Assembly: GCA_902802265.1 (NCBI GenBank)
Contig: CADCLN010000009.1
Coordinates: forward strand, 1-64,000
Reading direction: 5' to 3'
Source: an uncultured Bacteroidales bacterium
GTDB lineage: Bacteria; Bacteroidota; Bacteroidia; Bacteroidales; Bacteroidaceae
Length of the DNA: 64,000 bases
A program made the translations under genes and the position numbers. Below are positions 50,785 through 57,771 of this stretch, piece after piece. The notes below the pieces were generated by a model that was given only the letters and a program-made list of their open reading frames with translations, ran no database searches and was not told the origin of the DNA. The stretch's first letter is position 1. The number at the start of each line of letters is the position of its first letter.

Positions 50785-52242
50785 TTACGGGCAGACAGCA
50801 CGCACAGAGTAACCTCGGCAGCGGTTGTTGTGGTCGAAACTGTCCGGACCGCCCGAATTGAAGTTCAGGTCGTAGGCGTCGGTGTCGCGAGTCGGGCTGA
50901 GCGAATTCAACCAATAGAATCCGTTGTCGCCCGCACTGTCGAGGCTGCCGTCCAAGCGACCGCCAGCAGCAGGCAGGAAGATGAAGTTACCGCTGGGCCC
51001 TGTCACCTTCTGGCCGCTCACACCATTCTGAGTTGTCCACTCCCAGCTACAAAGATAGACAAGAGCATCTATTTCTTCTTTGGTTGGCATACGCCATGTG
51101 CCGCCCCAATTCGCTTGGGCTGCGTCATCTGCGAGTTCAAGCACGGTCTTGTTGTCAACGGTGCCAAACCTTAAAGCGGTGCAGTACTTGGTCTGGGTTC
51201 TTTGTGAACCGTTACACCATTTATAGGTTGACCAATTGTATATGTCCTTCGGTTCGGTTTCGCCCCAGGCAAAGTAGTCACCATACTCTTCGGAAGCGTT
51301 GGCACCCACGTTCATGGTTGCCCAATTCACGCTGAGACCCAGGTCCACATATTCGTAACCGTTGTTACTGCCACCACCATCAATAAAATACTCTTTATTG
51401 CCCGTCAAATAGTTATTGATAAGTAGGGTGATGTCATCCACATCCAAATCGCCGTTGTGGTTCAAGTCACCATTGATGGTTAGTGCCTTGTACGGCCAGA
51501 CAGCTCGCACAGAGAGACCGGCGAAGCGGTAGTAGCCGAGGCTGCGCACACCGTCCGAATCGATGACCAGGTTGCTGGCGTGGCCGTCGATGTTCGAGCC
51601 GAGTGTACTCGACCAGTATTGCCCGTAGTTGCCCGCGTAGTTGAGGTTGTCGCCCCAGCGGAGACCAGCGGCAGGCAGGAAGATGGAGTTGCCATTCGGA
51701 CCTGTCACCTTCTGGCCGTTCACACCATTCAAGGTAGTCCACTCCCAGCTACAATTATTTATAAGTTCTTCTATTTCAAAAACGGCCGGCATACGCCAAC
51801 TGCTGCCCCAATTCATGTTGGCTGCGTCATCTTTATAGTAAAGGAATATCATGTCGTCAACGGTACCATAGTCTGAATCGGTGCAATATTTGGTCAAGGT
51901 ATTTTCTGAGCCGTTACACCATTTATAGGTTGACCAACCGTAATCTGTCTTTGGCACAGTCTCGCCCCAGGCAAAGTAGTCTCCATAATCTTCGGGGGCT
52001 TTGGCACCCACGTTCATCGTTGCCCACATCACGCTGAGACCCAGGTCCACATATTCGTGACCGCTGTTGCCACCATTAACATACTCTTTGTCGCCTGTCA
52101 AATAGCCATTGATCAGCAGGGTAATGTCTTCCACATCCAAATCGCCGGTGTGGTTCAGGTCGCCGTTGATGGTTCGTGCCTGTACCGCCCCACTCAACAC
52201 GATGGCTGCAAGCAGCAGCAGGGCAGAAAAAATCCTTTTCAT
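50785..52242 (-). CDS. FISUMP protein with two dockerin-FISUMP units, first of three
   Basis: This 485-residue exported protein (signal MKRIFSALLLLAAIVLSGAVQA) has two dockerin-like plus FISUMP units (about 25-250 and 251-485), ending SVRAVWP and SVRAVCP. It is the promoter-proximal gene of the tandem set. The sequence just upstream of its start is nearly the same as that upstream of the 48397 gene (the ACGCTGCAAAGTAAGCG stretch near 52275 and 49207), evidence of duplication. Variable codons before each C-terminus are mostly of NNC type. It is likely a surface ligand-binding protein. Confidence 0.85.
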   Translation of the reverse strand: MKRIFSALLLLAAIVLSGAVQARTINGDLNHTGDLDVEDITLLINGYLTGDKEYVNGGNSGHEYVDLGLSVMWATMNVGAKAPEDYGDYFAWGETVPKTDYGWSTYKWCNGSENTLTKYCTDSDYGTVDDMIFLYYKDDAANMNWGSSWRMPAVFEIEELINNCSWEWTTLNGVNGQKVTGPNGNSIFLPAAGLRWGDNLNYAGNYGQYWSSTLGSNIDGHASNLVIDSDGVRSLGYYRFAGLSVRAVWPYKALTINGDLNHNGDLDVDDITLLINNYLTGNKEYFIDGGGSNNGYEYVDLGLSVNWATMNVGANASEEYGDYFAWGETEPKDIYNWSTYKWCNGSQRTQTKYCTALRFGTVDNKTVLELADDAAQANWGGTWRMPTKEEIDALVYLCSWEWTTQNGVSGQKVTGPSGNFIFLPAAGGRLDGSLDSAGDNGFYWLNSLSPTRDTDAYDLNFNSGGPDSFDHNNRCRGYSVRAVCP

Positions 52243-52417
52243 GTTGTTGTATAGTTTTTAGATGAATAAATATTCCACGCTGCAAAGTAAGCGTTTATTT
52301 CGGAACAAAACAAATAAAATGCAGGAAAAAACAATGGCAAGCAGGTTTTTGCAAAGGTTGATACAAGATTTCATCCGTTTGTTACACCCGTGACATTCGG
52401 CTTCAAAAGAGAATTCC

Positions 52418-52425
52418 TACCTTTG
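52418..52425 (+). promoter_or_regulatory. GH53 promoter -7 box (TACCTTTG)
   Basis: TACCTTTG followed by CA lies 37 bases upstream of the GH53 start. The possible -33 element is the weak TTCG at 52396-52399. Confidence 0.6.
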
Positions 52426-52462
52426 CAACAAAATTCTTAAAACTTTTCAAAAAAAACGAACA

Positions 52463-54340
52463 ATGAAACAACTGTTACTAATGCTGTTGACGGGATGGGC
52501 TGCTCTGAGTGCCCATGCCATCACCGTGACCGACACGATTTTCAATCGCTACGAACACGAAGAATTTGCTTTCGGGGCAGACGTGAGTTTTGTGCCCATG
52601 ATGGAAAGCTGGGGTACAAAGTGGCTTGACAAGAATGGCAAGCAGAAAGACATTTTGCAAATATTGAAAGAGCAAGGCATCAATAATATCCGTCTGCGCG
52701 TGTGGACGGTAGCCTCTGGTGCCAGCAGCAAGCAGGAAGTGATCAATATGTGCAAACGTGCCAAGGCAAAAGGCATGGGGGTGATGATTGATTTCCACTA
52801 CAGCGACACATGGGCCGACCCAGGCAATCAGACTATTCCCTCGGCATGGACAGACCACAGCGTGGATGCGTTGGCTAAAAATGTCTATGACCACACTTAC
52901 GACGTGCTCTCGGCCATCAAGGCGGCAGGTGTGGTACCTAAATGGGTACAGGTGGGCAACGAGACGAAACGCGGAATGCTCTACCCTGTGGGTCAGACCA
53001 ACAAGGGCGGGTCTGCGGCTTTTGCCAAGTTTGTGCTTAATGGCTACAATGCTGTAAAAGCTGTGGATTCAACGATGCAGGTCATTGTCCATCTGCCCGA
53101 CGGACATGACAACTCGCTCTACCGCAGCATCTTCGACGGACTGAAAAAGAACGGAGCGAAGTGGGACATCATCGGCCTGTCGGCCTATCCCCGCTGGTCA
53201 CACCTTGACGGACCGACGATGATTACTCGTGTGATGGCCAACATCAAAGATCTAAAGAGCCGCTACAACACACCTTGCATGGTTGTGGAGACAGGCCACT
53301 ATCCCAACAAGGCTGTTGAGGGCAACCAGTACCTTGTAGGCGTGATGAACAGCATGATCAAGAATGGCGACTTGGGCTGCTTCTACTGGGAACCCGAGTC
53401 GATGGGAGGCTACGACATGGGGGCTTGGGACGAGGCCACAAAGAAGCCTACCGTGATGATGGATGCCTTTCTGGGCGTGAAGCATACCGAGGTTTCGTGG
53501 ATGATGAAGGTCAAGATGCAGTCGCCCACAGCCGAGCAGACCGTTGAGGTCAACAACCTTGAACTGCAAGCCCGAGTGCAACACCAGCGCAAAGGCCGCA
53601 TCCGGTCTGTGGAATTTTACCTTGACAAGCGAAAGCTGGGCACCTATAAAGTGGAAGACCCCTCCACAGTAGGCACGATAGTCACCGTCCCCTTCAAAGT
53701 GCCCGATGCTTCTATTGGCATACACACCACCTGGGCAAAAGCATCCGACAACATAAAAAACACTCAAACCACTGACACCGTGACCTTTTATGTTGGAGAA
53801 TCATCTTTGTTTAATCAAGGAATCGTGGAGAATGGTGACAAGAAAGGTGGAGTGGTCCGTTGGAATATTGCTTTTGAAACAGCGGGCAAATATCGTCTGG
53901 CCATCAGATACAACAGCCCCTCCCTTCGTGGCACAGAAGTGAGAATAGGTGGCGACAGCATTACCAGAACATATTTTTACAAGAATGCCGATGCTTACCA
54001 GACCATTGACATTGAGACCTCAAAAGTGGGCAATCAGGTGCTGCAACTAACTGCCACCAGCAACTCGGGACTGCCTGAGATTACCTCTTTGCGCATTTTT
54101 CCGCTCGAAGGTCAGACTTTGCCCACACAGGCTGAAGATGTCACAGGCATAGGGGGGCCGTCTGCTTATGACGAAAGTGACGGGAAAGTAGATGTTTACA
54201 GTCTGTCCGGTGTGCTGCTCTATGAAACCACTCAGTCGGCATTGGGCATATCGCTGGACGACAAATCTTCTGCCGTTGTGGTCTTGCCAAACTGGGTGGG
54301 TGGTACACCGTACATTGTGCGGAAACAGCGACTAAAATAA
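52463..54340 (+). CDS. GH53 endo-beta-1,4-galactanase
   Basis: This 625-residue exported enzyme has a signal ending near LSAHA and a GH53 TIM barrel at about 35-345. It begins FAFGADVSFVPMMESWG-like and has the acid/base glutamate in VQVGNETKRGML and the nucleophile in MVVETGHY. GH53 enzymes cut beta-1,4-galactan of pectic arabinogalactan. The C-terminal part has an Ig-like segment (about 350-450) and a carbohydrate-binding-like beta-sandwich (about 455-555). The last 109 bases overlap antisense with the regulator gene at 54232. Confidence 0.93.
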   Translation: MKQLLLMLLTGWAALSAHAITVTDTIFNRYEHEEFAFGADVSFVPMMESWGTKWLDKNGKQKDILQILKEQGINNIRLRVWTVASGASSKQEVINMCKRAKAKGMGVMIDFHYSDTWADPGNQTIPSAWTDHSVDALAKNVYDHTYDVLSAIKAAGVVPKWVQVGNETKRGMLYPVGQTNKGGSAAFAKFVLNGYNAVKAVDSTMQVIVHLPDGHDNSLYRSIFDGLKKNGAKWDIIGLSAYPRWSHLDGPTMITRVMANIKDLKSRYNTPCMVVETGHYPNKAVEGNQYLVGVMNSMIKNGDLGCFYWEPESMGGYDMGAWDEATKKPTVMMDAFLGVKHTEVSWMMKVKMQSPTAEQTVEVNNLELQARVQHQRKGRIRSVEFYLDKRKLGTYKVEDPSTVGTIVTVPFKVPDASIGIHTTWAKASDNIKNTQTTDTVTFYVGESSLFNQGIVENGDKKGGVVRWNIAFETAGKYRLAIRYNSPSLRGTEVRIGGDSITRTYFYKNADAYQTIDIETSKVGNQVLQLTATSNSGLPEITSLRIFPLEGQTLPTQAEDVTGIGGPSAYDESDGKVDVYSLSGVLLYETTQSALGISLDDKSSAVVVLPNWVGGTPYIVRKQRLK

Positions 54341-55974
54341 CTGACAGAGGAAAAGCCTGTGTCGTAACTCACCTCTGTGACGGTGTGGCGTCCCTGGCGC
54401 AACAGTTCGGCAGCACGACGCAGACGGATGGTGCGAATGAACTCGGTAGGCTTTTGGCCCGTTGCCGACTGTATCTTGCGGTAGAAAGTCATGCGACTCA
54501 TACACATATCGCTGCTCAGCTGCTCTACGCTATAGCCATCGTCAGCGATGTGCTGTTCGACTACAGCAATGGCTTTTTGTAGCCATTCGTCAGTCATGAC
54601 AGGCTGGTCTTCGTCAGGCAAATCCATGACAGGCGCTTCTTGTTTCATGGCGGCAAGGAATCGTTGCCTTTGTCGGTGCAGGAACCAGATGTGAACAACA
54701 AGGGTGATTAACACAATAAACAATATCGACAGCATCCACCAAACCCAACTGGGCATACGTTCCTGCACCGTTTGTTCGGGCTGGCTCCAATGCTCACCAG
54801 GGCGGGTCTCCTGCAATTCGATGCAATAGATTCCTTCATCCTCCACGTTTTGCTGACGAAGTGTATGGCGCACAGGGTCATAAATGCGCACATAGCGGTC
54901 ACAAGCGATGACAATCCGCCCCATACTGTCTGCCTGCAGAGCCACAACAGCATCTCCGTACTCATTGGAAGCATAGTCGTCGGTCGTAAGTTTTCCGTCC
55001 TGATAGGTCATGACAGTACCGAAGATAGTGGCGAGCCACAGAGTGCCATCGTCCGTAAAAGTCATAGCCGACACATCTTTTGTATCGGGCAGTACCACCA
55101 CTTCTTCTTTGCCCATCTCCATGCACCGGATGTCCTTGCCCGTGCTGAACCACAGATCTCCCCTGGCATTTTCGGTCAAAGCTGTAGGACGGGCTGACAG
55201 TCCGCGGGCCATGCGTACAGAGTCGGCTATGAATCGCGTCAGAACGTTGCCGCTGAACCACGGCTTCGGGTCATTGCTACTCAAGGCGTAGCATTTTCCC
55301 CAACCGTCGGCCACCAGCTGACGCCCTTGACGGTCGGTCATAACGCGAATGAAGTTAACGCTGTCAGGCCACTCTGTCGTAACCTGCACAAGCCGTCCAT
55401 TGTCAAGCCGCAATTGCCCTCCTTCCCATTCTGTGCCCCACAGCCGTCCTTGCTGATCCTCATGCAACCGAAAGATGTACTTATCACCTCCGGCATAAGT
55501 GTTCAACAGAAGACCATCAGCATCATACTCATAGACTTTCTTGTTCGCTGTCATCCACCAATGACCGTTGCGGCTGACGATGATATCATCGACCCGTTTG
55601 TCGTCCACATCTTCCAGCCGACGGATGCTGTAGTCACGCTTGTCGAGAACGTAAGCTCCATGAAACGTCCCTATTATGATATACCGTCCCGCGGCCTCAG
55701 CCACGCAAGCCACATCGTTGCTGCCCAACAAATCGGGATGCTCTGCATCACTTCGGAACACGGTTATCTGCCTGCCGTCGTCACGACATAGCCCTCCACC
55801 CTCAGTGGCATACCACAGGAAGCCTTCAGAGTCTTGTATCACCTGCAACACTTGCTGCGATGACAACTGCTCTTGACGCGGCAGCGACAGCTGATGCCAC
55901 TCTTGCGCCCAGCACAGAAGCGGTAGCAACAGGATTAAAAGCAAGGGGTATCTATTGTATTTCATTATTGTCAT
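54232..55974 (-). CDS. Membrane-tethered propeller-AraC regulator
   Basis: This 580-residue protein has a signal peptide (ending LLCWAQ) and a periplasmic propeller-like region of Reg_prop type at about 30-390 (DSEGFLWYATEGGGL, DQQGRLWGTEWEGG, NARGDLWFSTGKDI, DDGTLWLATIFGT). One transmembrane helix lies near 410-432 (WVWWMLSILFIVLITLVVHIW) and a cytoplasmic AraC helix-turn-helix domain near 470-565. Histidine kinase, ATPase, receiver and Y_Y_Y domains are absent, unlike classical hybrid two-component systems. It probably senses pectin-derived sugars and controls adjacent genes. An ATG three codons in (55965) is also possible. Confidence 0.85.
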   Translation of the reverse strand: MTIMKYNRYPLLLILLLPLLCWAQEWHQLSLPRQEQLSSQQVLQVIQDSEGFLWYATEGGGLCRDDGRQITVFRSDAEHPDLLGSNDVACVAEAAGRYIIIGTFHGAYVLDKRDYSIRRLEDVDDKRVDDIIVSRNGHWWMTANKKVYEYDADGLLLNTYAGGDKYIFRLHEDQQGRLWGTEWEGGQLRLDNGRLVQVTTEWPDSVNFIRVMTDRQGRQLVADGWGKCYALSSNDPKPWFSGNVLTRFIADSVRMARGLSARPTALTENARGDLWFSTGKDIRCMEMGKEEVVVLPDTKDVSAMTFTDDGTLWLATIFGTVMTYQDGKLTTDDYASNEYGDAVVALQADSMGRIVIACDRYVRIYDPVRHTLRQQNVEDEGIYCIELQETRPGEHWSQPEQTVQERMPSWVWWMLSILFIVLITLVVHIWFLHRQRQRFLAAMKQEAPVMDLPDEDQPVMTDEWLQKAIAVVEQHIADDGYSVEQLSSDMCMSRMTFYRKIQSATGQKPTEFIRTIRLRRAAELLRQGRHTVTEVSYDTGFSSVSYFSRCFRTMYGVPPTQFGKTTTAEDLSSSDMPNAD

Positions 55975-55989
55975 TTTTCAAAATCGCCA

Positions 55990-55997
55990 CAAAGTTA
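55990..55997 (-). promoter_or_regulatory. Regulator promoter -7 box (TAACTTTG)
   Basis: The minus strand reads TAACTTTG, 15 bases upstream of the ATG at 55974. The implied leader is only about 9 bases from that ATG, or 18 from the ATG at 55965. Confidence 0.5.
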
Positions 55998-56051
55998 CAT
56001 AATTTCATTGATAAGTTACATGAATGAAACTACATTTTTAATCATTTTTCG

Positions 56052-56059
56052 TACCTTTG
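56052..56059 (+). promoter_or_regulatory. Esterase-GH51-GH43 operon promoter -7 box
   Basis: TACCTTTG followed by CA lies 57 bases upstream of the double-esterase start and matches TAnnTTTG. It is divergent from the regulator promoter 55 bases away, so the regulator could control both from the shared interval. Confidence 0.6.
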
Positions 56060-56116
56060 CACCACATATTTAATGAAAAGACAAAAAAACAAATAACCAT
56101 TTAAACATACAAAACA

Positions 56117-57757
56117 ATGAAACAATTACTAACTATGACCTTACTGCTCCTGTTCACACTATCAGCTGAGGCGCAGACGGAGCGACAAATCACAGTAACA
56201 GAAAACATTGCTTACCGCACGGACGTGGGACCGAGTACGGTGCTCGACCTGGCTCAGCCCATGTTTGGACCGCAGAAAAACAGACCTGCCATCCTCATCA
56301 TTCACGGCGGAGGATGGAGTGCAGGATCGAAGAACGACATGGTCTATCGCACGCTGATGATTGACTATGCCCTGAAGGGATATGTTGTATGCAACATGAA
56401 CTACCGACTGATGCAGGAGGCTGAGCCGCCTGCTTGCATTGAAGATGTACGCTGCGCAATCCGCTGGATGAAGGCTAATGCTCAGAAACTGGGCATCGAC
56501 CCGCAGCGCATCGGCACCTACGGTCACTCGGCAGGCGGACACCTGTCGCTGATGGCTGGCGTGTCGGCTGAGAGCAAGGCATTCAACGATGCTGCCGACC
56601 CGTGGAAACAATACGACTGCTCGGTAGCATGTGCCGCCGGCGGTGCACCTCCCACAGAATTGGGACGGGCAGGCATCCCCTGGGGCGACCGCAAGGAGTT
56701 CTGGCCCATCGGCTATATCGGCAAGAGCGCAACGCCTTTCCTCGTATTGCAAGGCGGCGAAGACCCCGTTGTGAAACCGAACCTCACAGAGGACTGGGTG
56801 ACAAAGATGCAACGGGCAGGCGCATCGGTTGATTACGTGAAAGTACACGGTCAGCACGGTGTGGCCTTCGACCAGCAGCTGGAATTCACTCGTCCTGCTC
56901 TTGATGCTTTCTTTGCACGATACCTGAAGCACGAAGACCCTACTGTCAGCTTCGAGCAGATGAAGGTGGTTGAATACGGTGGCAGCGGTCGCCAAAAGGC
57001 AGTGGCTGTACGCGAGAAGAATCTGCCCGATTTTGTGGTCTATCGCCCCATGAACATGGATGCCGCCGCTCGCGGAATGAGACGGCTACCCGTTCTGGTC
57101 TTTTGCAACGGTGGCTGTATGGACACCAGCATCGGCTATGAGAATATGCTCAGCGACATTGCTTCCTACGGCTACGTGGTTGTCGCCATCGGCGAACTGC
57201 AGATGTTTGCCCAGCACGAGAAGGACCAACACACTCCGTCGTCAATGGTAAAGAAAGCACTCGATTGGATCAGCCAGCAGGCCACCGACCCAGCTTCAGC
57301 ATATTATAACAAGATAGACCCCGACCGCATCGCTGCCGCTGGTCACTCTTGCGGCGGGGCACAGGTGCTGGCCAATGCTGCCGACGCACGGCTGAAGACC
57401 TACATTATCTTGAACGCTGGCATGGGCAAAATGACAATGGCCGATGCCGACGCAAAGTCGCTGAAAAACCTGCATGGTCCCATCCTCTACCTCGTGGGTG
57501 GCACATCGGACGTTGCCTGGCAGAATGCACAGATGGACTATAAGGCCATCAAGAAAGTGCCCGCAGTATTGGCCGACAATACGCAGAGTGGTCACGGAGG
57601 TACTTATGAACAGCCCAACGGTGGAGCGAATGCCCGCATGGTACGTGCCTGGCTCGACTGGCAGTTAAAGGGACAAAAAGACAACGAAAAACTTTTCATC
57701 GGCGGTGACCTCACAGACTACGACGGCTTTACCATCCAACACAAGAATTTCAAATAA
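56117..57757 (+). CDS. Double-domain alpha/beta-hydrolase esterase
   Basis: This 546-residue exported protein (signal ending SAEAQ) contains two alpha/beta-hydrolase domains in tandem. The first (about 25-275) is of the hormone-sensitive-lipase type with HGGGW, nucleophile motif GHSAGG, aspartate in GGEDPVV and histidine in GQHGVAF. The second (about 285-535) has nucleophile motif GHSCGG, aspartate in GGTSDVAW and histidine in SGHGGTY. Such enzymes remove acetyl or feruloyl groups from plant glycans. It starts an operon with GH51 and GH43. Confidence 0.88.
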   Translation: MKQLLTMTLLLLFTLSAEAQTERQITVTENIAYRTDVGPSTVLDLAQPMFGPQKNRPAILIIHGGGWSAGSKNDMVYRTLMIDYALKGYVVCNMNYRLMQEAEPPACIEDVRCAIRWMKANAQKLGIDPQRIGTYGHSAGGHLSLMAGVSAESKAFNDAADPWKQYDCSVACAAGGAPPTELGRAGIPWGDRKEFWPIGYIGKSATPFLVLQGGEDPVVKPNLTEDWVTKMQRAGASVDYVKVHGQHGVAFDQQLEFTRPALDAFFARYLKHEDPTVSFEQMKVVEYGGSGRQKAVAVREKNLPDFVVYRPMNMDAAARGMRRLPVLVFCNGGCMDTSIGYENMLSDIASYGYVVVAIGELQMFAQHEKDQHTPSSMVKKALDWISQQATDPASAYYNKIDPDRIAAAGHSCGGAQVLANAADARLKTYIILNAGMGKMTMADADAKSLKNLHGPILYLVGGTSDVAWQNAQMDYKAIKKVPAVLADNTQSGHGGTYEQPNGGANARMVRAWLDWQLKGQKDNEKLFIGGDLTDYDGFTIQHKNFK

Positions 57758-57771
57758 AATCATCTTAAAAT

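Noticed and set aside
48397-52242. A diversity-generating retroelement inside the window
   Set aside because: No reverse transcriptase, template repeat or accessory gene is seen near the FISUMP genes. Only the target-like pattern is supported.
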